NCBI GenBank assembly: GCA_031292095.1
Contig: JARLHU010000176.1
Location: forward strand, 1 to 54,040
From: Desulfosporosinus sp.
Lineage (GTDB): Bacteria > Bacillota > Desulfitobacteriia > Desulfitobacteriales > Desulfitobacteriaceae
Direction of reading: 5' to 3'
Length of the DNA stretch: 54,040 nucleotides
Positions 33,140-42,089 of this stretch are shown piece after piece. Position 1 is the first letter of the stretch. Each line of letters begins with the position of its first letter. The translations under genes and the position numbers were made by a program. The notes beneath the pieces were generated by a model that saw only the letters and a program-made list of their open reading frames with translations, was not told the DNA's origin and searched no databases.

Positions 33140-34651
33140 TTGCAGGATGGAGCACTCAATGAATTTTCAGCCAAAAACGAATCAGATGGCTGTCTGCTTT
33201 GTTATAACGCCCCTTGTTCAACAAGTTGTCCTCATGGACTGGATCCGGCTAAAGTCATTCGCTCTCTGCGTTTTGAGAATATCAATGGCGCAGCCGAGGC
33301 TGTCGGAGACGGCGAATTATGCAAGGCCTGTGAGGAAACGAGTTGTATTGAAGCGTGTTTAAAAGGTAAGATCGATCGACCGGTGAGAATTCCACAACTC
33401 ATGGAATATGTGGAAAACTGGCAATCCCTAAAAGGGAATCGTAAATGTGCGAAGGTTGATCTAGGGATTGAGTTTTGCGGTGTACCGTGTGAGAATCCCT
33501 TCTTTTTGTCCTCCTCTGTCGTTGCCAGTAATTATGAGATGGTTGCCAGGGCTTTCTCCAGTGGATGGGCCGGCGCGGCGTTTAAAACCATTGGCACCTT
33601 TGTTCCACAAGAGGTATCACCAAGGTTCTCAACCATCCGTAAGGAAGGGAACTCTTTTATCGGCTTTAAAAATATTGAGCAAATATCAGACCACAGCTTA
33701 GAAGAAAATTTGGCTTATCTGCGACGGCTCAAGCAGGACTTTCCCCACAAAATTCTTATTGCCTCTATTTTAGGTCAGAACGAAGCGGAATGGACGTTCT
33801 TGGCCCGCCAGGTGACCGAAGCGGGTGTCGACATTATCGAATGCAATTTTTCTTGTCCGCATATGACTGGGGAAGGATTAGGTTCCGATGTCGGACAAAA
33901 TCCTGACTTAGTTGCTCTCTATACGGCAGCGACAAGACAGGGAACACATTTACCCGTTTTAGCCAAGATGACTCCCAATCTAGGCAACATGGAGATGCCG
34001 GCCTTGGCGGCAATGGAAAACGGTGCTACAGGGATCGCAGCCATAAATACCATCAAGAGCATTATGAATATCCATTTAGATGATTATATTTCCGAACCCC
34101 AGGTTGATGGCAAGTCTTGTGTGGGAGGATACTCTGGTAAAACGGTAAAACCTATTGCCTTGCGCTTCATCCATGATCTGAAGAAACATCCTGGTTTGAA
34201 AGATGCCCCCATCAGTGGTATGGGAGGGATCGAGACCTGGCGAGATGCTGCCGAATTTATCGCCTTGGGATGTACCAATCTTCAGGTAACAACTTCAGTC
34301 ATGCAGTATGGGTACCGGATTATTGATGATTTAATCGATGGGCTTTCCTCCTACTTAGGAGAAAAGGGGTTTTCTTCGCTTCAGGAAATGGTGGGTATGG
34401 CCTTGCCGAATTTAGTGCCGGCCGATGAGTTAAACCGCCATTCCATCGTTTATCCGAAGTTCGATCGTAGTCTTTGTCTGGGATGTGGTCGATGTTATCT
34501 GTCGTGTTGGGACGGTGGTCATCAAGCTTTGGCAAGGGAGGGAGCAACCGGTAAGCCGATCTTAAACCCAAAAATGTGTGTGGGTTGTCAGCTATGTTCA
34601 GTTGTATGTCCGGTAGGCGCTATTTCTGCCGGTAAACGAGTAGAGGTTTAA
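33140..34651 (+). CDS. preA: Dihydropyrimidine dehydrogenase, PreA-type with fused N-terminal Fe-S domain and no FAD/NAD(P)H module
   Basis: 503 residues from a TTG with GAGGAGG 8 bases upstream. Residues ~15-95 are the twin-cluster domain normally at the start of PreT or of full-length DPD: CLLCYNAPCSTSCPHGLDP, then CKACEETSCIEAC and RPVRIPQLMEYV. Residues ~110-410 are the FMN barrel with the catalytic-Cys segment ECNFSCPHMTGEGLG and GIAAINTIKS. The end has two ferredoxin motifs, CLGCGRCYLSC and CVGCQLCSVVCPVGA. It would reduce uracil and thymine to dihydro forms. PreA usually needs PreT (FAD, NADH), but no such gene or domain is present, so the electron donor must be something else, perhaps ferredoxin. 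Confidence 0.88.
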   Translation: MQDGALNEFSAKNESDGCLLCYNAPCSTSCPHGLDPAKVIRSLRFENINGAAEAVGDGELCKACEETSCIEACLKGKIDRPVRIPQLMEYVENWQSLKGNRKCAKVDLGIEFCGVPCENPFFLSSSVVASNYEMVARAFSSGWAGAAFKTIGTFVPQEVSPRFSTIRKEGNSFIGFKNIEQISDHSLEENLAYLRRLKQDFPHKILIASILGQNEAEWTFLARQVTEAGVDIIECNFSCPHMTGEGLGSDVGQNPDLVALYTAATRQGTHLPVLAKMTPNLGNMEMPALAAMENGATGIAAINTIKSIMNIHLDDYISEPQVDGKSCVGGYSGKTVKPIALRFIHDLKKHPGLKDAPISGMGGIETWRDAAEFIALGCTNLQVTTSVMQYGYRIIDDLIDGLSSYLGEKGFSSLQEMVGMALPNLVPADELNRHSIVYPKFDRSLCLGCGRCYLSCWDGGHQALAREGATGKPILNPKMCVGCQLCSVVCPVGAISAGKRVEV

Positions 34652-34686
34652 GCAAACGAAGAACTATTATACACTGCAACGGCGCA

Positions 34687-34740
34687 GGGGATAGGATTTT
34701 ATCAGCCTTTTAGGGGGATAAAATTTTATCACCTTTTTTT
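34687..34740 (+). terminator. Terminator after the dehydrogenase gene
   Basis: GATAGGATTTTATC and the palindrome GATAAAATTTTATC can pair across a short loop, followed by ACCTTTTTTT. It separates the enzyme genes from the transporter genes, which therefore probably have a promoter or read-through control of their own. Confidence 0.65.
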
Positions 34741-34772
34741 AATTGTCAAAATTCTTGTGTAAAGATGTCACT

Positions 34773-34821
34773 GCATCTAGCCATCCATGGCGATGCTCTA
34801 ATCTCGGACGTCCTGTCCGAG
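34773..34821. repeat. Two-hairpin repeat element, copy 1
   Basis: GCATC...GATGC closes a first hairpin whose loop contains GCCATCCATGGC; CTCGGAC-GTCCT-GTCCGAG is a perfect second hairpin. The same arrangement, with GCCATCCTTGGC and GGAAC-ATCCT-GTTCC, is found at 49356-49407, so it looks like a dispersed repeat family. It lies ~50 bp before the ribosome binding site of the ABC ATPase gene. Confidence 0.55.
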
Positions 34822-34874
34822 TCATGGCCAGCGTTAAAAGGATTGGCGTAAGCCTTGATAAAGGAGGTCTAATT

Positions 34875-35645
34875 ATGAATGAACCTGAAATTCAGATAAA
34901 AAATGTCAGTATGGTCTATCCAGTTAATAACGGTGAAGACATCGTCGCTTTGAGTGATGTAAATTTTGACATTCAGGAAGGAGAATTTATTTCCTTACTG
35001 GGACCTTCCGGTTGCGGAAAAACCACCTTGTTACGGATAATTGCCGATCTACTTCAACCTACTGCAGGCAGTGTAGCCATACGTGGTCAATCACCAAGGG
35101 ATATAAGAAGGCAGCATAAGTATGGGATTGTGTTCCAAAGTCCCGTTCTTTATGATTGGAGAACCGTGCGCAGAAACATTTGTATGCCGATGGAAATTAT
35201 CGGAATTCCAAAAAAGGAGAGGACAGCCCGGATTAATCGGATGTTGGACCTGGTAGGCTTACAAGACTTTGGCAGCAAATATCCTTTTGAGTTAAGCGGA
35301 GGTATGCAGCAGAGAGTGGGGATTGCCAGAGCTCTAGCTTTAGATCCGGAATTCTTGTTGATGGATGAGCCCTTTTCGGCGCTGGATGAGTTCACTCGCG
35401 AAAAATTAAATGAAGATTTGCTGAGTATCTGGAGCAAGACCAAGAAAACCGTCATTTTTGTCACGCATAATATACCGGAATCAGTTTTTCTCTCAGATCG
35501 TGTGGTGGTCTTATCACCGCATCCGGGTAGAATCTCTGCTATTGTCGATGTTAATTTGCCTCGTCCGCGTCAAAACTCAATTCGGGAAACTTCAGAGTTC
35601 TACGAGTATGTAACCAAGATAAGACGGAGCTTTGAGGGGGTGTGA
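34875..35645 (+). CDS. ABC importer ATP-binding protein (NitT/TauT/ThiZ type)
   Basis: 256 residues; the ATG at 34875 has AAGGAGG 7 bases upstream. Walker A GPSGCGKTT, Q-loop FQSPVLYDWRTV, signature LSGGMQQRVGIARAL, Walker B LLMDEPFSALDE and switch His FVTHNIPESVFL. This subfamily energises uptake of taurine, nitrate, sulfonates or thiamine-related pyrimidines. Together with two permeases and an NMT1/THI5-type binding protein in the same operon, and the adjacent pyrimidine degradation genes, it most likely imports a pyrimidine or ureide. Confidence 0.92.
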   Translation: MNEPEIQIKNVSMVYPVNNGEDIVALSDVNFDIQEGEFISLLGPSGCGKTTLLRIIADLLQPTAGSVAIRGQSPRDIRRQHKYGIVFQSPVLYDWRTVRRNICMPMEIIGIPKKERTARINRMLDLVGLQDFGSKYPFELSGGMQQRVGIARALALDPEFLLMDEPFSALDEFTREKLNEDLLSIWSKTKKTVIFVTHNIPESVFLSDRVVVLSPHPGRISAIVDVNLPRPRQNSIRETSEFYEYVTKIRRSFEGV

Positions 35646-35647
35646 AG

Positions 35648-36445
35648 GTGATAGACAAAAAGGATCAGAGGATTGTGGCTATTGTTTGGATTATCGGGAT
35701 TTTTGTGGTGTGGGAATTATCGGCGTTTCTCTTGAAAGATGTGCTTCATGATCCGATGGCCTCTACAAAGCTCCCCTATCCGCATATAGTGGCCATGACG
35801 TTCATGAATAATTGGAAAACCTTATTGGAAGCAGGCGCAGTGACGTTTTCCCGGGCAGCGATTGGTTTTGCTCTGGGCGCCAGTGTGGGAATCCTCCTGG
35901 CCGTAATCATGAGCTTATCCAAAACCATGGAGAGAATTGCCTTTCCCTATTTAATTGTTTCCCAGATGATACCGGTCTTGGGACTGGCACCGATAATCTT
36001 CAATATCGTGAGAGATATGAATGTCTCACGAATCGTCATCGCAGCCTATATTACCTTTTTCCCGGTTTCTGTCAATATGCTGAGTGGTTTAAAGAGTGTG
36101 GAGCAGGATAAAAAAGATTTACTCTTTTCCATCGCAGCCAGTAAGTTTAAAGTCTATCAGAAATTGATGTTCCCGTTTTCCATATCCTATTTATTTACCG
36201 GACTCAAAATTGCTGCCCCTATGGCGGTTACGGCCTCTATTTTAGTCGATATGTTAGGATCCCAAAGCGGTATTGGGGTTAAGATCCTCTACGCTCTATA
36301 CTCCAATTCGGCAAATATCTTTTGGGCCTCTGTTTTCACCAGCGCTTTCATGGGAATTATCAGCTTTTACATTGTTATCTTTGCTGAGCGCTTATGTCTC
36401 CCCTGGAAAAATGCTACACCCAGGAAGGACGGTGTACGGGCATGA
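35648..36445 (+). CDS. ABC importer permease, first of two
   Basis: 265 residues from a GTG at 35648; GAGGGGGT (35634-35641) fits it better than the GTG at 35642. Five to six helices and the BPD_transp_1 (EAA) motif in the cytoplasmic loop: LLFSIAASKFKVYQKLMFPF. Family SsuC/TauC/ThiX-like. It follows the ATPase gene almost without a gap and overlaps the next permease by 4 bp (ATGA). Confidence 0.9.
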   Translation: MIDKKDQRIVAIVWIIGIFVVWELSAFLLKDVLHDPMASTKLPYPHIVAMTFMNNWKTLLEAGAVTFSRAAIGFALGASVGILLAVIMSLSKTMERIAFPYLIVSQMIPVLGLAPIIFNIVRDMNVSRIVIAAYITFFPVSVNMLSGLKSVEQDKKDLLFSIAASKFKVYQKLMFPFSISYLFTGLKIAAPMAVTASILVDMLGSQSGIGVKILYALYSNSANIFWASVFTSAFMGIISFYIVIFAERLCLPWKNATPRKDGVRA

Positions 36446-37209
36446 AAAACAAAGTAATAAATTTAGTATTGCCCATAGCCTTTGGAATTGTTCTAATTCT
36501 GGCCTGGCAATTCGGGGTTTTTCATAAAATTCTCGATCTAAAGCCTTTTCAATTGCCGATTCCGTCGGAAATTGCGTCTGCTTTAGCGGCTAATTTGCAT
36601 AAAGCACTGAAGGATTGTGGAGTGACGATCTCCGGGGCCTTAGTTGGATTGATTATCGGTTCGTTGCTGGGGTTTATGATTGCAGCCATTGCTACATTTT
36701 TTCCCAAGTGGGGATACGGTGGCATGATTGTGGTAACAGCGCTTAATGCCGTACCGATTGTAGCACTTTCGCCAATTATGAACTTATGGTTTTCGACAGG
36801 CATGGAACAAAAAATTGGGGTGGTCACAGTCGTTTGCATGGCGGCGATGGCCCTTAATGCCTATAGTGGCTTAAATAATTTGAAACCGCATTCCATCGAT
36901 TTAATGTACTCCGTAGCAGCCAATAAGTGGACCATCTTTAAAAAATTGCGTTTGCCCAATTCCTTACCTTATCTCTTTACAGCGACTAAAATAAATATTG
37001 CGTCCTCGATTATTGCGGCCATTATTAGCGAATACTTTGCGTCCTCTACTTCCGGTTTGGGTTTCGGGATCAAAGATAATCTTCGTAAAGCTGAGATGGC
37101 GATGGGTTGGTCCTATATTGTCGTTGCTTCACTGGCGGGTGTCATTCTTTATTGCATTATTTTAATGGTAGAACGCGATGCTCTCAAATGGCACGCTTCA
37201 CAAAAATAA
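36442..37209 (+). CDS. ABC importer permease, second of two
   Basis: 255 residues; the ATG at 36442 overlaps the previous stop (ATGA). About six helices; the EAA-type loop is LMYSVAANKWTIFKKLRLPN. It is a homologue rather than a copy of the first permease, so the channel is probably a heterodimer, as in two-permease systems of this family. Confidence 0.9.
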   Translation: MKNKVINLVLPIAFGIVLILAWQFGVFHKILDLKPFQLPIPSEIASALAANLHKALKDCGVTISGALVGLIIGSLLGFMIAAIATFFPKWGYGGMIVVTALNAVPIVALSPIMNLWFSTGMEQKIGVVTVVCMAAMALNAYSGLNNLKPHSIDLMYSVAANKWTIFKKLRLPNSLPYLFTATKINIASSIIAAIISEYFASSTSGLGFGIKDNLRKAEMAMGWSYIVVASLAGVILYCIILMVERDALKWHASQK

Positions 37210-37228
37210 ATAAATAGGAGGGAAAATT

Positions 37229-38293
37229 ATGAAGAAAAGCAAACTCACGAGTCTAGTGGCGGTCATCATGTTGATCTTACTGGCGGCGACAGGGTGCAGC
37301 TCCGGGAATTCAGCAACTCCAGCTCCGGGAGCCGGGGGCACGGACGCAGGAAAAACTACGCCAGGTAAACTTGACAAGGTGACACTTCAACTCAAATGGT
37401 TACCACAATCTCAATTTATGGGTTATTATGTAGCTCAAGCTAAGGGGTATTATAAAGATGCAGGAATAGACCTGCAGATTGTTCCTGGTGGAAGCGATAT
37501 TATTCCAGAACAACAGGTCTATAATGGTGCAGCGAATATCGGCGTAACCTGGGTTTCCAGCTTAATGAAATATCAGTCCAAGGGGTGGGGTTTAGTTGAA
37601 GTCGGACAGATTTTCCAAAAAAGCGCAATGTTGCTGGTCTCGAAAGCTTCGACGGGAATTAACAGTCCGGCAGATCTTAAAGGTAAGAAAGTTGGTTCCT
37701 GGTTTGGCGGCAATGAGTATGAAATTTACGCCCTGCTGGCAGCCAATGGCCTGAACAAGGATACTGATTTAAAGATGGTGCAACAGGATTATACTATGAA
37801 TCAACTCCTGAAAAATGAAATCGATGCAGCTTCAGCCATGACGTATAATGAATATGGTCTTCTGCTTGAATCAGGGCTTAAAGATAGTGACCTTCATGTG
37901 ATCAATATGAATGATGCTGGGGTCGCCATGTTAGAAGACTGCTTGTTCGTCAATTCTGATTGGATTGCCAAGAATCAAGACCTTTATGTTCGTTTCTTAA
38001 AAGCTTCGATCAAGGGTTGGGCCGAAGCTTGTGCTGATCCGGCAGCAGCTGGAAAAGTCGTTTATGATGTTGACCAAAGTGTATCCTTGGATCATCAGGT
38101 CTATATGGCGAAAGAAGTTGCCAAGCTGGTGGTTCCTCAAGGCTTTGATCCTGCTAATATTGGGTATATCGACCCGGCTGCCGTCAAGCAGACTGCAGAC
38201 CTTGCCTTGAAATATGGCTTACTTACAAAGCCAGCGGTGATTTCCGAAGACACTGTTACTAGTAAGTACTGGAAATTAGCAACGGCTAAATAA
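37229..38293 (+). CDS. NMT1/THI5-type substrate-binding lipoprotein
   Basis: 354 residues with AGGAGG upstream. Lipoprotein signal: basic start, hydrophobic core and lipobox LAATGCSS (Cys ~23), then an Ala/Gly/Pro-rich linker. The binding domain starts VTLQLKWLPQSQFMGYYVAQ, a hallmark of the NMT1/THI5-like family, followed by AKGYYKDAGIDLQIVPGG and LKGKKVGSWFGGNEYE. Relatives bind formyl-aminopyrimidine or hydroxymethylpyrimidine, riboflavin or other ring compounds. Next to pyrimidine catabolic genes, a pyrimidine base is the likely ligand. Last gene of the cluster; a terminator follows at 38347. Confidence 0.9.
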   Translation: MKKSKLTSLVAVIMLILLAATGCSSGNSATPAPGAGGTDAGKTTPGKLDKVTLQLKWLPQSQFMGYYVAQAKGYYKDAGIDLQIVPGGSDIIPEQQVYNGAANIGVTWVSSLMKYQSKGWGLVEVGQIFQKSAMLLVSKASTGINSPADLKGKKVGSWFGGNEYEIYALLAANGLNKDTDLKMVQQDYTMNQLLKNEIDAASAMTYNEYGLLLESGLKDSDLHVINMNDAGVAMLEDCLFVNSDWIAKNQDLYVRFLKASIKGWAEACADPAAAGKVVYDVDQSVSLDHQVYMAKEVAKLVVPQGFDPANIGYIDPAAVKQTADLALKYGLLTKPAVISEDTVTSKYWKLATAK

Positions 38294-38346
38294 CAGTAAA
38301 ACTTAAACACTCCATTTTGCTAACAAATTTTTAAAGAGTTTTTACG

Positions 38347-38388
38347 GAGTCCTCTTATGAGTTCAATGAACTTGTGAGAGGACTCTTT
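38347..38388 (+). terminator. Terminator of the pyrimidine cluster
   Basis: GAGTCCTCT and AGAGGACTC enclose an inner GAGTTC/GAACTT stem, followed by TTTATTTAT. Confidence 0.85.
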
Positions 38389-38466
38389 ATTTATGAGCTT
38401 GGTAACAAGTATGTTAGCCATTCCGGGTAGTAGGCATTATTTGATTATTATCATTGCTTGAGACTT

Positions 38467-38494
38467 TCAGCTAGCCCTCAGCTAGCCCTCAGCC
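38467..38494. repeat. Short tandem repeat
   Basis: TCAGCTAGCCC occurs twice in tandem followed by a partial third copy (TCAGCC), in the 300-bp gap before the CWB2 gene. The rest of that gap shows nothing else I can support. Confidence 0.7.
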
Positions 38495-38592
38495 TTATTT
38501 CAGATTGTTATTGCATAATGATATTGTCTTGAACTGGCATTCTAACAAAGAGTCTCAAGGGACTGAATAAATCAGTAAGGGGAGAAAATCTA

Positions 38593-40488
38593 ATGCGTTT
38601 TAGTAGAGTAACAAGGAGTTTCACAGCTGGCCTGATGGTATTTTCTATGGTGTCCTTAAGCCCAATGATTGCCCTTGCAGGTAACACCACCACGACCACA
38701 ACCTCTGATGCAAATTCTCAATTGGTAACCAACTTGGTGTTTTCGACAAGCTCTGATTCAACGCTCATTGCCGGGGAAGTCAGTACGGTCAATATCCGAC
38801 TCTATGACCAGTTTAATCTTCTGTTTTCAGGAAATCTGACGGCTGATCTAACAGCGTCCGATGGGACTGTCAAGAGTTATCCAATCAGTGGAAGCAATGG
38901 TAGCTATTCTGTAACAGGGCTGAATCCGTTGTCAGCAGGTTGTTATACGTTAACGGTGCGAGAGAACTTCAATCAGTATGGTAAGGTCTATACCTCTGAG
39001 GGTGCGATTACTGTGCTTAGTTCTGTCGCAACAGCGCAAGGTAACCTTGTTTTGAATTCCAGCAGCCTGATTAAGGTTAAACTGGCCGACAGTAACGGTA
39101 ACCCTTTGGCAGGCAAGGCCATTACGGTCGATGCTTCGGCGGTGGATGCAGGTAACCAGAGTTTAACGACACTATCGGACGGTACCTGTAACTTCTCCCT
39201 AACCCCGACAGAGATGGGAACCGTGTATTTTCAACATGGCGGTCAGGTCGTGGGTTCTCTCGCTGTGGCAGGCGGAGCAGGGGCAACCGTAAAAACTTTC
39301 GGTTCCCTAGTTCTCAACGCTCCGAGCTTAGTTACAGGAACCTTGCGCGGTTCCGACGGTAATCCGTTAACTAAGACCACAGTGACCCTCGACGAATCAG
39401 GAATTGCTGGGTCCTCCCAAACGTACACAACTCTCAATGACGGGACGTTCAATATTTCTATGACGCCGACTCGGCTTGGGCAAGTCAACTTTCTCTATGG
39501 AGGAGATGTTGTAGGAAGTATGACTGTGCAGCCAACCTATGTCGCCAATCCCCGAATCGGAGCGAATATCTTTGACAATCCCAGCATGTCCGTGGCTGTA
39601 GCTCAGAAAGGATGGACTAGCGCGCAAAACATTATCCTAACCAGACAAGACGTTTTAGTGGATGCCATGACAGCTATTCCCTTGTCCAAGAAACTCGATG
39701 CCCCCATACTCATGACGGAGACAAATAGCTTACCCGACGCAGTGCTCAGCGAGATCAAGAGCTTGAAAGCTGCTAATATCTATATCATCGGTGGTGCCGG
39801 AGCGGTCGGTACAGGGGTCGAGAATCTCTTGAAAGGTCAGGGACTTAACGTTATCAGAATTGACGGAACCGATCGCTATACCACAGCTGCCGAGATAGCA
39901 AAACTGCTTGGGCCAGCCCAGACTGCTTATTTAGCCTGCGGGTATGGGGAGCCTGATGCGATTGTGGGCAGTGTCTTTGCAGCAGAACAAGGGTATCCCG
40001 TACTCCTCACAGACAGCTCAAACTTGCCCGCGGAAACCAAAACATATTTATCTGGGGCGACCACAAAGATATTCATTCTTGGTGGAACGGGAGTGGTAAC
40101 CCCTGCCCTTGAGGCGACGTTAGCTAATAATTATTCTGTGACACGCTTAGGTGGCAGTGATCGTTATTATACCGAACAGGCGGTCTGCGAGAATTATTTC
40201 GAAAATAAGTCAGCAAGCGACGAATACCCTGTTTTCTTTGCCTCTTCAGCCGTTTCCCCGAAGGATGTCAGTGGTGGCACTCCAGATGCCTCAGCCCTAT
40301 TGGCGGGTTCCCTGGCGGCTAAGGAGAATGGGTTATTAATGGTTGTACCCAACGATACTTTGCTCGATGGGGTCAACAATTTCCTTCTATATGATAAAGC
40401 ATATATTTCGCAGAGCACGGTCGTGGGGAATGTGAACGCGGTAAAAGAAGATTTGGAGACTCAATTGAAATCGGTATTAAGTCGGTAA
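38593..40488 (+). CDS. Secreted cell-wall protein with Ig-like repeats and CWB2 domains
   Basis: 631 residues. Signal peptide MRFSRVTRSFTAGLMVFSMV ending near ALA-GNTTT. Residues ~45-315 are beta-rich Ig/invasin-like modules, including a twice-repeated unit (NLVLNSSSLIKVKLADSNGN / SLVLNAPSLVTGTLRGSDGN). Residues ~320-631 are CWB2 repeats (PF04122): ILTRQDVLVDAMTAIPLS, IYIIGGAGAVGTGVENLL, RIDGTDRYTTAAEIAK, then IFILGGTGVVTPALEATL and RLGGSDRYYTE. CWB2 domains bind secondary cell-wall polymers non-covalently. It may be an S-layer-type or adhesive surface protein. A MacAB-like exporter follows immediately. Confidence 0.88.
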   Translation: MRFSRVTRSFTAGLMVFSMVSLSPMIALAGNTTTTTTSDANSQLVTNLVFSTSSDSTLIAGEVSTVNIRLYDQFNLLFSGNLTADLTASDGTVKSYPISGSNGSYSVTGLNPLSAGCYTLTVRENFNQYGKVYTSEGAITVLSSVATAQGNLVLNSSSLIKVKLADSNGNPLAGKAITVDASAVDAGNQSLTTLSDGTCNFSLTPTEMGTVYFQHGGQVVGSLAVAGGAGATVKTFGSLVLNAPSLVTGTLRGSDGNPLTKTTVTLDESGIAGSSQTYTTLNDGTFNISMTPTRLGQVNFLYGGDVVGSMTVQPTYVANPRIGANIFDNPSMSVAVAQKGWTSAQNIILTRQDVLVDAMTAIPLSKKLDAPILMTETNSLPDAVLSEIKSLKAANIYIIGGAGAVGTGVENLLKGQGLNVIRIDGTDRYTTAAEIAKLLGPAQTAYLACGYGEPDAIVGSVFAAEQGYPVLLTDSSNLPAETKTYLSGATTKIFILGGTGVVTPALEATLANNYSVTRLGGSDRYYTEQAVCENYFENKSASDEYPVFFASSAVSPKDVSGGTPDASALLAGSLAAKENGLLMVVPNDTLLDGVNNFLLYDKAYISQSTVVGNVNAVKEDLETQLKSVLSR

Positions 40489-40557
40489 AATATTTCTGAG
40501 GGTTGTTGCTTAGAATGGAGTAATCTGGCAGGCAAGAAGAAGAAAAGGAGAAAGAGT

Positions 40558-42030
40558 ATGAATAAAAAATGGTTTAGAAAAAAATGGGTGACCATCGGGG
40601 TAGTAAGTGTTCTGGTCTTGGGAGGAGGTTACTGGGGTTATAATCATTTTACAACTAAACCTGCTGTGACCACGAACATCACGGCGAAAGCAAAAATGGG
40701 AACTGTGAGCAAGGTGATTACCGCAACCGGAACGGTAAGCTTCCCTCATTCGATTCCTTTAACCTTTACACAAGCCGGACAGATCGTGGCACTCAATGTC
40801 AAGATGGGTGATTCCGTGAAGGCTGGTCAAGTGCTAGCCAAGACAGATGATTCAAGTCTTCAGCTGGCTGTTACACAACAGCAGGCAGCTGTAACGTCAG
40901 CTCAGGCCAAACTGCAAACCCTTAAAGAATCATTTAATACCCAAACGCTCGCTTCGGCCCAGTCGGCAGTTGCTCTGGCACAGCAGGGAGTAGCCACTGC
41001 GCAGCAGAGTTTAACCACAGCTCAACAGAATGCAGAGCCGAATTATTTAGCGAACCAGGTCTCACTGGCCAAGTCGGTTGTTCAACAGGCTAGTAATGAT
41101 TATGCCAAGGCGCAGCAGAGTGGTACTACTGCATCGTCCACAGCACTTAACCAGGCCTTAGTTGCACTGACGACTGTTCAGAATGCCCAAAATGGAGGAG
41201 CGGCTCAAGCGTTAGTTTCCGTCCAGGCGCAATGTCGTTCTGCTCAGGCTGGTTTAACGTCGGCTCAAGCTCAATTGGCTCTGCAGGAGCAAGGTCCAAC
41301 ATCGGGAAACATTGCCTCGGCTGAAGCCGATATTAACACGGCTCAGGTCCAGCTTGCCAGTGCGCAAAAGGATCTGCTGAATGCTGAAATAATAGCACCG
41401 GTGGACGCAGTGGTTGTCAGTGCGCCGCTTCAGCTAGGCCAAAAGTCGGATACTACTTCAATTATTACGATCACTCCTACGGGTAATAACCTTGAAGTGA
41501 ATGCCTCGATTGCTCAGTCGGATATCGCTCAGGTCAAAGTGGGACAGAAAGTGGATATTACCCTTGACTCGAACGCTGATCAAAAGATCAGCGGGGCCGT
41601 CAGCTTAGTTGCCATTCAAGGGACCACCGTTTCAAATGTTACAACGTTTGCTGTAACGATGACAGTAGATCAAGCCAGCGATTTACTACGTGCAGGGATG
41701 AATGCCAATGTAAGTATCATTGTCGCAGAAGTGAAGAATGTTTTAACCGTTCCCAGCGGAGCGATCAAAACCATTGGTGATAAGAAAGAAGTTATAGTGT
41801 CTGCAATGACAAGTGCAAAAAGCTCAGGCCAAGTGGATCAAGCGGCAAATGTTCAATATGTCCCAGTGGAAATCGGTTTGGATGATGGAACGAATGTGGA
41901 AATCAAAAGTGGTTTGAAAGAAGGGCAAGAAATCGTTAACGGAACTAGTTCCTCCAAGACGACCTCGACGACCAAAGCGACCAGTTCTATATTGGGCGGC
42001 GGTGGTGATGGTGGTCCTCCTCCTAATTGA
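40558..42030 (+). CDS. MacA/HlyD-type membrane fusion protein of an ABC exporter
   Basis: 490 residues, AAAGGAGA upstream. N-terminal membrane anchor (WVTIGVVSVLVLGGGYWGYN), first lipoyl half ~50-90 (GQIVALNVKMGDSVKAGQVL), then a long Gln/Ala-rich coiled-coil hairpin (~95-270; QQQAAVTSAQAKLQ, VALAQQGVATAQQS), second lipoyl half (AEIIAPVDAVVVSAPLQLG) and beta-barrel domain. It ends with a Ser/Thr-rich tail and a poly-Gly/Pro stretch (GGGGDGGPPPN). It would link the MacB-like ATPase/permease to the outside of this Gram-positive cell. Likely cargo is a peptide, drug or lipid-linked compound. Confidence 0.9.
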   Translation: MNKKWFRKKWVTIGVVSVLVLGGGYWGYNHFTTKPAVTTNITAKAKMGTVSKVITATGTVSFPHSIPLTFTQAGQIVALNVKMGDSVKAGQVLAKTDDSSLQLAVTQQQAAVTSAQAKLQTLKESFNTQTLASAQSAVALAQQGVATAQQSLTTAQQNAEPNYLANQVSLAKSVVQQASNDYAKAQQSGTTASSTALNQALVALTTVQNAQNGGAAQALVSVQAQCRSAQAGLTSAQAQLALQEQGPTSGNIASAEADINTAQVQLASAQKDLLNAEIIAPVDAVVVSAPLQLGQKSDTTSIITITPTGNNLEVNASIAQSDIAQVKVGQKVDITLDSNADQKISGAVSLVAIQGTTVSNVTTFAVTMTVDQASDLLRAGMNANVSIIVAEVKNVLTVPSGAIKTIGDKKEVIVSAMTSAKSSGQVDQAANVQYVPVEIGLDDGTNVEIKSGLKEGQEIVNGTSSSKTTSTTKATSSILGGGGDGGPPPN

Positions 42031-42089
42031 GCTTAGGGTGGAAATTTTGAGTTAAATTTCTTTGCTGGATAAGTCGGGAGGGGTGTAAT

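Noticed and set aside
34741..34874. TPP or purine riboswitch before the ABC importer
   Set aside because: The leader is structured, but the conserved core words of TPP (CTGAGA) or purine riboswitches are absent, and its two hairpins recur at 49356 as a repeat element.
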